Positions 1 to 11,600 of a stretch of 64,000 nucleotides of DNA are shown in pieces; the first letter of the stretch is position 1, and each line of letters starts with the position of its first letter. This DNA is from Oryzias latipes (lineage: Eukaryota; Chordata; Actinopteri; Beloniformes; Adrianichthyidae): assembly GCF_002234675.1 (NCBI RefSeq), contig NC_019866.2:3330642-3394641 (forward strand), read 5' to 3'. The position numbers and the translations under genes were made by a program. The notes beneath the pieces are model-generated. The model saw only the letters and a program-made list of their open reading frames with translations, searched no databases and was not told the origin of the DNA.

Positions 1-410
1 CGCAAAGAGAGGTTCAAGAAGGAGAAAACCTGATGAAAAAACACAAAGAGAGAGTAGGGAGTCAATCAGGTCTGGTTTGGCAGCTTTCTCTACTCACTAG
101 TAGACACTATACTAACGCAAGAGGCTGACCTCAACCTACTTAAACAGGACAGAAGGAATCATTTAGACAGACCCAACTTAACAACAAACAAGACATGAGA
201 GGATGAGCTATGGGACTGATGATGGTGTGTAGGAGCGTTTATTCCTTAACTGATCTCAGAGAGATCAACACAAGATTCCTTCATTATTCTGCTCAAAACC
301 CAGAAGAAACCTGCTGGGATTCCAGCCAGAGCTTTGGTGGAAAACCTGGAATCTTCAGCTCAACCTCTATTCCTACTTTGAAGACCCATTTCCATGGAAA
401 TTGTGTATTT

Positions 411-1036
411 TGAACACATTTTTGCGGCATTTTTCTAGTGAAGGAGGTATAATAGGAAAATTAAGCACTGCAAGTGTGTGCCAGACTGGCGACCTGTCCA
501 GGGTGTACCCCCCCCCCCCCCCCTTGCCCCACAGTAACCGAGACCGCATGGCAACCCCGTGACCCCGAAAGCCTTAGGGGGGTTTAAGAAAATGGATCGA
601 TGGAAGCTTAAAATTGAATTTCTGAGTATTTCTTTATTTAAATTGTTGTGAATAAGCAACAGAAGAAAAAATACGTTTTGAAAAGGGTCGTTTTTGTGAC
701 ATAGAAAATACGCTGGGCGGGTCAAAGCATCCTGCTCTGCGACGGGTAGGGGAAGGAGGTGGGGTTGCTACACGCCAACAGTCCCGCCCACAAGGGACAT
801 CATGAGAATGGTACCATTGTCGTATGTGAGGTAAGAGTATCGTGAAGTATTTGTAGGCATAATGTAAGTTAGGCGCACTAGGTGAATTTTTAATGAACTC
901 CTGCCGCTCTGCAGAAACTATGTCTAAGAAAACAACACAGATTCTTTGTATTTGCGTTAAAAACTGCATAATCGTGATTAAACAATCACTGGGAATGCTT
1001 TGAAATTAGCTCAAAAGATGATCAGAGTGGGACTTT
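411..1036 (+). mobile_element. MITE family A, chimeric copy A1, in an intron of the glutamate transporter gene
   Basis: This copy matches the other family-A elements in the window: the shared blocks are 'ctgagtatttctttat' with 'gttgtgaat', then 'actcctgc' and 'ctctgcagaaactatgtc', and the right end 'atcagagtgggactttga'. It is broken twice. A segment at about 470-604 with a C17 tract matches a second repeat at 39950-40113. Another at about 785-890 matches dispersed family B (copies at 5807 and 42106). The remaining 1037-1503 up to the exon donor shows nothing else I can name. Confidence 0.6.
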
Positions 1037-1503
1037 GAGATGTTAAAGATCTTTAAAACCAAGGACGGTTTTTGCTTTATAGCACTTCTAGGAGAAAGAT
1101 GTATTTATTGGTTTTTTAAAACGGTCTGCTAATGATTGAAACCATTGATCCACATTCAATATTTTATCTTCAATTTTTTTCTGCCCACAGGGAGCCATAA
1201 TCTCCAAACAGATGACAGCAAGGCAGAACAAAACGGGTCACAGTGAAGGATAACTTAAAGCACATGTCGAAAAACAACACAGAACTTCAACATTAATCTG
1301 TGGCACAACAGCAGGCAAATGTTTAACAATGTAGAAAAATAAAAACCATGACAGACAATGATTATCTGCATTTTCTCCCAAGATTTCCTGCCTTATAAAG
1401 TATTTTCCTGATGAGTTTATTGCATTTATTGAGTTTATATTTATCAAATTATGTTCTAATTGTAATTAAGAAAAACTAAGAAAAATAGAAAAACTGGGAG
1501 TAC

Positions 1504-3017
1504 CTGTTGGATGCAGGCCTGCACCAGATTCTCGGGGAACAGGTTCCTAATCAGATCCAGGAAGGCATCCAGGCTGCTGACCTCCTGGTTCTTTGTTGCT
1601 GTGGATGCGGTTCTTCCCCTCAGCTTGGGGTTACCCGGGTGGATTCCCAGCACCAGGATCACCCCCAGAACGGCAGCGATTACAGTGGTGGACATGTAGT
1701 ACACCATGGCTCTGCTTCCCATCCTGCCACTAGAACGAGCATCAAGACCGGCGAGACCTGAAGGAGGCGGGGGGAAAGGTTTAAGAACCATCTGTGGTCT
1801 GTCTCACCAGTTTAGGGAGATGTTTTAGCAGGAAAATCCATATAAACTAATGTTTCATTTGCAGTTTTTTTGCACATTTTGTTCAACTTCACATACAAAA
1901 ATAGGAACTAAATTAATTTCTCCAATACGAATCAGGCCTGTCACACAGGAAAGGATTGGAATGGACCAACTTTGAGCAGAAAAATATCACATCGTCAGCA
2001 TCTACAGCTGATAAAAAACAAAAATAGCTGAATTTGGTCTTAGGATGTGTGTGAGTGGCTCGCCTGTGATGAGGCTGGAGATGATCAGAGGCAGGATGAG
2101 CATCTTCAGCATTCTCATCAGGACTTCTCCAGGAAAGGAAACCATAGTGAGGGCGGACAAGTCTGTCACCATCATGTACCGCAGCAGCATCCCAAACACC
2201 ACCCCCATAACGACACCTGAGAAAGGAAAAAAAAAACATTTATGTCCCCTTTGTAAGGTTCAGTTTGAAAAAGAAAGAAATAAATAAATAAAATAAATGT
2301 TTTTTTTTTTTTTTTTTACTGTAACAAGAATGACGAAGATGTCAAGTGGAAAGTCTTTCCTGTATCGGTTTAGAAGGCAGGCAAATGAAAAGTACGGACA
2401 ACCACATTGACTATATTTGTTTAGCTGAAAAACTCAGCAAGTCCTCGGTGAATCCAAAGTCCCGGCCTGTTAGTTTACATCTGCCGTGTAAAGGCTCTCT
2501 GACTAATGAGAGCCATCTACTGTAATGTAAACAGCTTCATATCGGAGTTTAAATCTTGGTGACAAATTACAGACAAAAATAACACACTTCTCAGCGTCGC
2601 AGGGATTTTTTTCTCTTTTTGGATTGAAAGCCCAGCTATGGCAAAACATAGCAAAGTGTTTACAGAAACCGACCGAGGACAACAACAATCCTATGGTGTC
2701 TCACGGGAAAATGGTCACGGACTACGCTTGCATGTGGTAAGATTTTCTGCAAACCAAGCTGGATGAAAAAGCAACTAAATCTTCATCTGAATTCTAGCAA
2801 ACTAGTTAAAGAGGTTGGGATTTAGGATACACTGAGGTGGGAATGGTTTTAAAGAACGCTCCTGCGTACCGAGGACAGTGAGACCCAGAAGGAGGTTGTG
2901 AGTACTGCGGCTGCAGTGGCCTGCATCTTTGTAGGCTACATCTGTGTTGTCATCACGCTGCGATTCTTCCTTCTCCTTTGCGGTGTTGGATTGGTTGGTG
3001 GCTGGTTTGTTTGTCAT
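1504..3017 (-). CDS. EAAT2-type sodium-dependent glutamate transporter, N-terminal exons (slc1a2-like, possibly slc1a8); partial
   Basis: Three coding exons on the minus strand: 2870-3017 (ATG at 3015-3017, in an exon whose acceptor lies just before 3022, so a non-coding exon lies upstream), 2064-2216 and 1504-1757. Phases agree (1, 1, 0) and give 185 residues; later exons lie beyond base 1. The protein has a hydrophilic cytoplasmic N-terminus of about 35 residues, then TM1 ([10 protein letters not shown] onward), TM2 ([20 protein letters not shown]) and TM3 ([20 protein letters not shown]), then the loop IHPGNPK and [20 protein letters not shown]. These blocks are the SLC1 family pattern and closest to human EAAT2, which clears synaptic glutamate by sodium cotransport at the plasma membrane. 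The TM1-TM2 loop is more diverged, so a paralogue (slc1a8/EAAT6) is possible. The donor of exon 2064-2216 is GC, not GT. Family is certain; paralogue is not. Confidence 0.9.
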
Positions 3018-3022
3018 CCTGC

Positions 3023-4290
3023 CTGTGAAGAGAGGCCGACATATCTGTTTATTCTCAACCGGATGCATTCTTGATGATTCAATATCCTCCAGACTTGCTC
3101 ATTCGTTTAGACTGTGAATGGTGCATCGATTACTATGAAATCCTGCATAAATTTGACTTTTTACTATAATAGGATTTCTGTTTGATGCAGTCTCTGCTTA
3201 AAAAGTTTATTTAGATTGATTTAAACCTCCTTATTCCTGACTTTTTCTGAATGGGATTTGGGAAAAATCCAAGAGAACCTGGTTCTCTTCAGGTTCTGAG
3301 AGGTAAAGACGCGTGACTGCAGGCAACCCAAACACAGCAGGCATCGGCTAAACAACTGAAGAGATGTAATCTATCCGTGGCCCTCTTAAATCGTGGAGAG
3401 GAAGAAAAACTTGGTATGGAGCTGATCCCACGCGACGCTAATGCATATGAAAGATGAGTCAGCTCCCAGCCATTTAGCACAGTGACAGCATCAGTGATTA
3501 GTATCTAAACACAATTAAAAAAAACAAAAAACAACATTGCACTTCAATATTTTTCCTTCCCTTTCTTTTTTATGCACAAAAAGTCACAACTTCAGTCATT
3601 AAAAGCTTTTAATTTGAAAATTCTGACTCCATCCAATGAGCTTCCTCTTTGATATATCCACCACAACATGGGATGTTCTCTTTTTGTAACGGTAACACTG
3701 CAAACGAGGATAACACAAATTATTCAGTTTCTAAAGCGTCAGCTGGAGATTCATTAGACAGAAGCTACAAAACAAACAACACCTTCTCAAAAAAGGAAAT
3801 TTCATGACACAAAGCTTCAAAAGCGTCCACCATGTTCAGTTTTGTTACTCTTTAGGTTTTAGTTCATCCACCAAACTTCTAGTGAATATGTGCAATGTGA
3901 GACACAGTCACTACAGACGGCAACCAGATGTTTGACTTTTCTGACATCTCATGACGTGCGGCGTCTCGTGTGTCCTTGCAGTCTCAGGTCAGGGACATGA
4001 GTGTGAGACGTTAGCCGGCTGAGGAGTTAGAGGCGACTGAAATCGTCTTATTTGATTTTCTATATAGAACAAATGCAAAGGTCACTTTGGGGTTACATCA
4101 ACAACAGCAACACTGGTATTAAACTTTCACCCTTTCTAATGATATTCTCACATGAAACAAAAACCCTCAATGTGTTTTTTTTTAACTTTATTTAAAATCG
4201 TATTGCGTCAGGAAAGGCATCCGGCGTAAAACATTGCCAAGTTTACCATGCGACTTGTTCGCTGTGTTATGGAGAGAAATTAGACTCAGT
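3023..4290. other. Intergenic DNA upstream of the glutamate transporter exons
   Basis: No coding exon with splice signals and family similarity was found. The unknown first non-coding exon and promoter of the transporter must lie here or further right, since the ATG exon begins at a splice acceptor. Base composition is AT-rich. Confidence 0.5.
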
Positions 4291-4605
4291 CGGATTTGTG
4301 TGTGCGTAATTCTTGATTTGTGCGTAAATTAGGATTTGTGTATGCATATTCTTGCTTTGTGCGTGCGTAAATTAGGATTTGTGCATAAATTTGGATTTGT
4401 GCGTGAATTGTTACTCACATAATACGTTTTGTGTATAAGTTAAAAAAATGTAAAATTAAAAAAATACAAGATGCAATTTACGTATGCACAAATTAAGATT
4501 ACAACAGCTTGAAACTACTTACACACACACTTCTTTAAAAAACACACACGAATCCCTTGTTACGCACACACGAAGCCAAAGTTACGCACGGATCTACCGT
4601 GAGAC
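4290..4605. repeat. Imperfect tandem GTGCGTAA-type repeat with an inverted second half
   Basis: Variants of 'ttgtgcgtaaattaggat' recur several times between 4290 and 4440. The complementary form ('ttacgcacacacgaa', 'acgtatgcacaaatta') fills 4480-4600. The two halves could pair as a large imperfect hairpin. It abuts the left target duplication of the 423-bp transposon. Class unknown. Confidence 0.55.
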
Positions 4606-4862
4606 TATTTTCACGTCTCACAAATTCGTCCGTAAGTGCTGCGTTTAAATACCAGTGGAATGCTCGGTCATTAGAATTTTCCTATCAGCCTTCCCTTCTA
4701 CGTATTTCCTTCAGTGGGTGTAGCAGGGCTTAAAAAAACTTTAAAGGAAAATAAAAATTATTATCTGAGAATATGACGTTCACTTTTAAAGGCTAATATA
4801 TATATTAAAAGTATATTATTCTCAGAGACACCGAATTGATACAAAATGCGTAACAGGAACGA

Positions 4863-4876
4863 CCAGTAGGGGGCAC
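4863..4876 (+). promoter_or_regulatory. CTCF-like binding motif inside the 423-bp transposon
   Basis: CCAGTAGGGGGCAC fits the vertebrate CTCF core consensus at every position I know. A match alone does not show binding. Confidence 0.55.
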
Positions 4877-4886
4877 TGTTTTTTTT

Positions 4887-4972
4887 CTTCCGGAAAAATC
4901 AAAGGCAGTCAGACTGAGAGAGTCACGGGAAGAATGGCGGCCCATCTCGGTGGTCAGCGCCCCGAAGTAAGT
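4887..4972 (+). promoter_or_regulatory. Promoter and first-exon-like segment (ETS motif, ATGGCGGCC start, splice donor) inside the transposon
   Basis: In order: CTTCCGG (ETS type, 4887), the start context agaATGGCGGCC (4934), which resembles a YY1-type downstream promoter element, an open frame MAAHLGGQRPE, and a GTAAGT donor at 4967. It may be the element's own gene start left after internal deletion, or a captured host first exon. No partner acceptor was found. Confidence 0.4.
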
Positions 4973-5806
4973 AGCCTCTATGTTCAACACTAACATCTAC
5001 TGTCTTCATGTATTGATTGAGTCATTGTCTGGATACGTTTAGAATTGAAGGCTGATAGGAAAATTCTAATGACCGAGCATTAAATACCAGTGGTATATGG
5101 TATATTAAATACCTTTGAAAAGTTAGTTTCATCTGAAAATCTACAGCAGAAACAGAACAGTAAGAATGGAAACATTCACGCTGTTTTATAGGAAAGATGA
5201 CTTCTCTATGAGTAACCTAGTTTAATATGTTACTAGTTGCAATCCCGGACGAGCCCCAATTTCATGTTGCACCCCAGTCTAGGGCATTGTAAAAGTACGC
5301 ACCATAAAAGAAAATATAAAAGAAAACAGGCAGAAACTACAATCCGAAAGTACAAAAGACAGAATTTTGGCTGTAAAGTTTACACCGCTCTAAAAAGTGT
5401 TAGTTCACATGCTAGGAATCAATGAAAGGTACTAATGTGTGAGAGAATCGTCCACCTCAATGAGATCCACGAGCACAACATTGCTGTTCCTTTTTTTGTG
5501 AAAGGACATTTTGGCTGACAGGCCAAAAGGTTGATGTTTCTTCAAAGAAGCTGACGATTTAAGATATTCCAGCTGATTCTCAAAACAATACAATGTCAAA
5601 CTGAATGTAATGTAATTGAGTGATGGAAGGATCGCCATGGCAATGACGGATGGTGTCTGAGGTGCCTGGACTGCCATCATTTATGAGGCACGTTGTCATG
5701 TTATTCCACTCAAGCTGAGAGTTTAAAAACGTTGATCTTTCCTCTAAGATAATCCAAAACCTGCCCGATATCCAAACCAATTCTTTATAAGTAATAATTG
5801 CAGATA

Positions 5807-6250
5807 TTTGGGTTGTCCATGTTTTCGGACAACCCAAAAATCTGCAGGTCAACCCCCTCGTACAGGCATGTGTGACTAAAGCCTTATTGGGTTGTCCAAG
5901 CACGTGGAGGGACGTAGACAGAAGTGGCTTTCCTTGAGGCTCATATGGTTTCCTCAAGGGACGTCATGAGAATGGAACGCACCATTGTCGTATGTGTGGT
6001 AAGAGTATCGTGAAGTATATGTAGGGATAATGTAAGTTAGGCGCACTAATGACGTACGGGTGACGATGTTGTGAGGTGATCTTACGTCGCACTCTATTTG
6101 TGGTAGTGTGCACATACTAGCTTCTTACTGACCAAACGCAAATACGGTATGTGATACATAAGTGGCGGAAGGACACCTGTAGGATGTCCACACAGACGTC
6201 AGTAATTGTTTAGTTTCCCTTATTTTTAACAGTCGGGCTTCATGATAGGA
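5807..6250 (+). mobile_element. Dispersed repeat family B, copy 2
   Basis: From 5945 to 6250 it matches 42203-42440 (shared blocks 'accattgt', 'tatcgtgaagta', 'cgtacgggtga', 'gtaggat.tccacac'). A fragment also occurs at 785-890. The left part carries TTTGGGTTGTCC (5807-5818) followed at once by its inverted copy (5827-5838), and the motif again near 5888. These look like terminal repeats of small nested elements. No transposase is present. Confidence 0.6.
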
Positions 6251-8400
6251 GCACATACTACATAGGACAGTTGTGATTAAGGCATGAAGCAAACTCTCAG
6301 CTCATAAATATGTACTACCTCCGAAGCATTCATTCCAAACTGGCACAAAAAAGCTTTCTAATGGAAAATATCTTAACTAGTCTTCTCATTTAAGACGTTT
6401 CGAAGACACCACAGCTGCCACCTCCCCACAATCTATAAACACATCTGGGGAGTAAGGCAGTCGGGCCAAATCCATGTGACAAGAACAAATTCACATTTAC
6501 GAACGGTCGGACTCGCAATCAGACGAGAGTATAATCCATCAGCTTAGCAGACGGCATTGTCTGTGTCTGTCCTGGTGAATTTTCCACATTTGTTCACGGA
6601 AAAAGTGAGGCAGGAGCGGACAAAAGATCTCACCTACTGGTTTGTTTGCCTAAGGCTTCATCTCTATCACCTCCTGCCCCCTTCAGCCGTGTTTCCGCTC
6701 CTCTTTTCTCGGAGGCAAAGATGGCCACTCCACTCCACGCCGTCAGATTGCCGGCGTGATCTGAGATGGTACATTTTCAGGGCGGAGAATTTACTGCCAA
6801 GTTTCAATTGCAGAGATGTAATCCTCTGTGAATGGAGTACGGGGAAGAGAGGGGGGAGGGCGTTCCAGTGTTCTAGTCTTCACAAATCCTCTTTCCAATC
6901 TTTACATCATTCTGAACATTGTTCCACATAGTTGTTTGTCAAACACTAAGCCAGTTACCTTGAAATGAATTAGTGGACAAAAAAAACTCTCTTTTCGGGA
7001 CAAAAGGGCCACTTGCACGGTGGGAGATAATCTGTCATAGTAAAATTGAATTATTTCAATCTTTTTTTTCTTTCATTTTACAGTTATGGTGCACAAGGTG
7101 AGAAAACGCTTTTCCAATAATAAGGCCTAAACATGAACAAAACACCAGTAAAGCAGAGAGGTTTTTAGGACGTGAGAACAGACTCAAGGACCCAAAACTG
7201 GACTGCAAATCTGTCCTCCATCCTGAGCAGACAGATTATTTCTCTGCTCCAGGAAATGTCTGAGCTGCCTCAAGACATGACATAGCTGGCCTCGAGGAAT
7301 CAACCGTCGGCTGAAGTGATAAAAACTGTCTGCCTCTCAGCAAAAACAGAAGCAGCAGATGCTGTGCAGAGTGTCGAAGCGGCATCCAGGACAGGAAAAA
7401 AACTCACCACAGCAGACAGCATGGGTGAGAAACAGAATTCTGACGAAGGCCTTCAGAACTGTGAGGCAACTTCCAGTGAATCCGAGTCGAAACGTTGCAC
7501 GACTCTGCCAGGTCGACTCCGATTTGTAAACCGGTTTTCTGCCGGCTTTGGAGTCACTTCTGATCTTATCCTCAAATGTGAAACAACAGACGAAACCCCA
7601 CGCGTTGGCTCATCAAAAAGGAATTTCGATTAAATATTTTTGTGTCAGAGGTAATTTTTTACATTCTTGTGAAGTTATTTTTTACATATTCCTCCTTACA
7701 AACAGGCCTCACTTTAAAATGGTTCCCGCTTCTTCTTCTTTTTAAATGTGCTTTCCAGTTGTTCAAATCATTCCAGGACAGATTTATTTTTTCAACTTGT
7801 ACATTTTTAGGTGCTGCCATTTCACGCTGAGAGCAAATATTGACATCCTCTGCATGTAAAGATGGAAAACTAACGGCGGGTTCATTTTATTTTCATCAGT
7901 GCTGGATGAGGCGTTGCCTCCCCGAGCAGATTTTGTCTAAATTTGCCGACTTGTGCTCTAAGAATACACAACGTGGCGTCATAATGTTTTTCGGACACAT
8001 CTGTGTTCATCACTGGGGGTGTGCATGGGTGTCTCAGAGGATTATTTCCAATGCTTGATTGTTTGGTGTGAGCTTTGCAAAGGGATCGAGATGTAATCCC
8101 CACCCTGCCCCTCCACAACCCATGTGCGTGGGGGGGGGGGGGGGGGGCAGTGCTGCACAAAAAGACAGGACACTAAGTGCTAGTAAGGGAATCCATGCAA
8201 TGACAGTGTCTGATGATTTTCTCTTTGACAAAAGTATATCGTCCATCGTTATCTATAAATTCCCATTAAATCAAATTGTAAAATGTCAGCTTTATTTCTT
8301 AAACATTAAAAATTTTACATTTTTGTCAGCAAATAAAAAAAAGTATTTGAAGTCCAACTCAATCGTCTTTTCATCTACTTGATTGGTTATGCAGCTTTTA
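6251..8400. other. Intergenic DNA with no recognisable gene
   Basis: The open frames here are short and lack splice signals or family similarity. A G-tract of about 19 bases lies at 8130-8148. I see nothing else supportable. Confidence 0.4.
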
Positions 8401-8424
8401 GCCAAAACCAAAAAAAATGTGTCT

Positions 8425-8668
8425 TTTTGCAGGATAGAGTCAACTGCAGAGCATCAGGAGTTCATTCGAAATTTGCCTCTAAGCTGCGGAGCAACTCCGC
8501 CCCCCCTTCCCTTCCTAGTTGCTGAGAGCACTAGATAATTTCTATCTCACAAATAAGATGTTTTCCAAATGTCATTTTTTTTTGGTCTGCTCCTGATTCA
8601 TTCATCAGAAAAATCTCACAAGAACATGTTATCAAAACCATTTTCATCGGGGTTGGTCTTTAAAGAAC
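8425..8668 (-). mobile_element. MITE family A, copy A2 (inverted, partial)
   Basis: Reading the minus strand gives the family left end ('aaccccgatgaaaatggt...'), and further in a block matching 'ctctgcag'. It is shorter than the full-length copies at 44381 and 47236, so it is internally deleted. Confidence 0.5.
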
Positions 8669-11600
8669 AAATTGCAGCTGCAACCTAAATGCATTGACTG
8701 GTTTGAATATTTGTAAAATCATACTGAAGGGTTGCCTTTTACTTTAAATGATAGAATCCATGCAGCTGAACTTGACTCATTCTTTAAATGTTTTAAGCTT
8801 GTTTCTATATAAATTGAACATCTTAAATAAAGTTTAGCCTAAATTACAAAAGGGGTTTATTCAAATATACCTCCGGTGTGTCACGGTTCATAAGCCCTGT
8901 TGTAAAAGTGTAATATGTCCGACACAAGAGGCATTCAGCTCTCATCCATTTGGTCAGCTGTTGGACAGGACAAGTTAAAAAAATAAATAATAAAAAATAA
9001 ATTGAACATTTTTTAAAATCTTCCGCGGCGTTCCAATTTGCCGTCATCAAACAAACTCAATTATTTGAGTTATAATCTCTGCAGTGAAGACAAAGATCTG
9101 CACTTAGGATGAACAGCTGCCCGGGACACGTGCCTGGCCGACGGCGGCAGGGTTAAACAGTGTCTATTACCGCTGTCAGTGACTATCAGAGTCAATCAGA
9201 TCAGGACTGCCGCTCAGAGATGGGATGTGACTGCAGAGGTCAAATGCTTCCGCTCTTGCTTTAACCTCTTGTAGAGTCAATGGGGAGACTCCTGAAGAGT
9301 TTCTGCCCGCAACTGTGTTAACTGAAGAAGAGGAACAAGTTATTGCCGTGCCTGCTGGCTTTTCTTCAGATCCTGTTCACTCCATCATCGTGGGGCTGCC
9401 AACTTGCTTTGTGATGGATCGTTGACCTTTTTAAGTTCCCAAATAAAGATTGGATGAAACTCTTCTAATGGAAGGAGATGCCTCTTATTCAAATGGGTTG
9501 TCCGCTTTCTCGCTGACCTCTAAAACGTTTAGGCTTATTTATTGGAACATTTGGAAAGAGACTGGAGGTCCCCAACGTATTTTTTCTGGTTATTTGGTTG
9601 GCTTAGCTGTTAAGGAATTTTACAACTATAATTATAGCAACTTTCTACACTTTATTGAGTGCAGATGCAGCCAAGGTGGAGTTCAGTAAAAGATATGCAG
9701 AGGCCACTGACTCCTGACTAGTTGACGGTTGGAGTCCCGCCTCAGGAAACATCTGACCCGGCGGGGACTCCTGCTTGACCTCTGAGGCAACAGTAATCAT
9801 GAATCTTTACAGGGTCAACCCTCCAAAAGCCAAAACATGCTAGACTCGGCTAGGCCCCGTCAAAAGTTTTATTAGAGTTATTGAGAAGTCAGCTTTACTG
9901 CTAGGTCTGATAAAAATCATCAGCTGCTAAGCTTTTCTAAATAAAAGATTGATGGCGTGTGAGATCCGCCTCCCGGTTTATTTCTTTCACACGTTCATAG
10001 ATGCCCAAAAGTCAAAGGCGGCTTGGAAAATGTTCAGATGTTGTAATGATGACTACCTCAATGAATCCGTCAAGATAAAATCCAAGCCTACGACACAATC
10101 TGAGGTGATTTATGTTGCTGCTTTCCTCCTCCCTGGTGGGCAAAGATTTATTCAATTCTTCAAGGGTTTTTGAAAGAAAATGTACCGTCCCCCCCCCCCC
10201 CCCCGTTGCATTTGAAAAATAAAAGCAGCTGAGAAATTTTAATTTTAGTTGAAACATTACTTTTCAAGCAAATTTGAGTCTTATTTTGAAATAATAACAT
10301 TTAAAGTTTGACCATTTATTCAATAATTTGGTATAAAAAAAAGTTTAAATAAGAAATAAATATTTTTTGGGAGGGGGTTTATGTACTGGGCATTCAGTGT
10401 GAGAGCATGAAAGCCTTTGTGTGTGTGTGTGAGTGTTATTGAGAGTTTGTGAACACATGTCAAACGCACAAACCCCTCCCCTCCTCTCTCTTGCATGATA
10501 ATCTCAGTGTATTAATCTGTTGTTTGAACTCCTTAAACACGGACTGTCGTTCACATCTGCTCTCTTCACCCTCGTAAAGCCCTGCTATTTATAAAGTCCC
10601 TCTTTTTCCCCTCGTTTGTTTCCTTTTTGATCTGTCATCGTCCTTTTTTTTCCCAATCACACATACATCGGGAAAACTGTGCTCGCCGTTGGCCTGGCAG
10701 AGAGTTCACGTTTCTGCTTTTAAATCCTCACGCCACTTGTCCAAGAACAGCAAAGATGCAGAATTCACAGCACTCAAAAAGTTGCAGATGATGAATTGAA
10801 AAAAAACAAACAAAACAAGCGAGACACTGAGACATCTCTTCTTATCGCAGCCATAAAACATCACAAGCTCATGATCACAAATGTCTTAGGAAAGAAGTTG
10901 GAACCCAGCTCTGCGCTGGTGGGTTTTCCACCTCTCTGGACACGCAGGGAGGTGGAAAACCTGCAGAAACGAGGCGACTCGGCTCACCTGATGTGCGTCG
11001 CTGTCTCCCATCCAACAAGAGTGAGGCATCGGGAGGGAACTCGGGGAGTGGGGATGTGGAGATGAAGAGGGGACGGGAGGCAAAGTCGCAGTCCTTGCGT
11101 CATCTGAGAAAATTTGCAGATTAATACAACAGCTTGGTGCTCTGAGCCCCCCCACCCTGCAGCATGTCACTCTCCTCCTCCTCCTCCCCCATCCTTTCTC
11201 TCCGTCTCACTCCCTTCCACTTTGCTCCTGCCTTGCTGCACACTTTGAAGGATGCATGTCACTTTGCGCTGCAGCAGAAGGAAGGAGGGCATGCTTTCGG
11301 TGATGAAGGAGAGCAAGTTTATGCAAAAACTCCAAAAAAAACAAAACGGCAATGTGTTAGTGCGTACCTGAGAGGGGAAGGGAGGTCAAGAATGCCCTCC
11401 CCTCCACAGGGGGGCGCCATGACTCTTCATGGACAGACCACACAGTAGCTGGAGTCTGGGATGCACCCTGACAGATATCGGTGTCAGTCATGAGGCCTCA
11501 AAGAGCTGGCAGCTCGAAGGCGGAGCTGCCACATTCCCCACATACAACATTCAGGCCTTTTTTTTTTTACTGTGAAGCTTCAGGAGTGGAGGTGAATGAG

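Larger units (their letters stand above)
4659..5081. mobile_element. 423-bp transposon with 35-bp perfect TIRs and 12-bp target duplication
   Basis: Bases 4659-4693 are an exact reverse complement of 5047-5081. The 12-mer AAATACCAGTGG occurs directly before the left end (4647-4658) and directly after the right end (5082-5093), as expected for a target-site duplication. The interior is too short for a transposase, so this is non-autonomous. It holds a CTCF-like motif (4863-4876), a CTTCCGG ETS motif (4887-4893) and an ATGGCGGCC start (4934) opening an 11-codon frame that ends at a GTAAGT donor (4967-4972). A 12-bp duplication fits none of the common vertebrate superfamilies I know (2 bp for Tc1, 8 for hAT), so I leave the class open. 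Confidence 0.85.
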
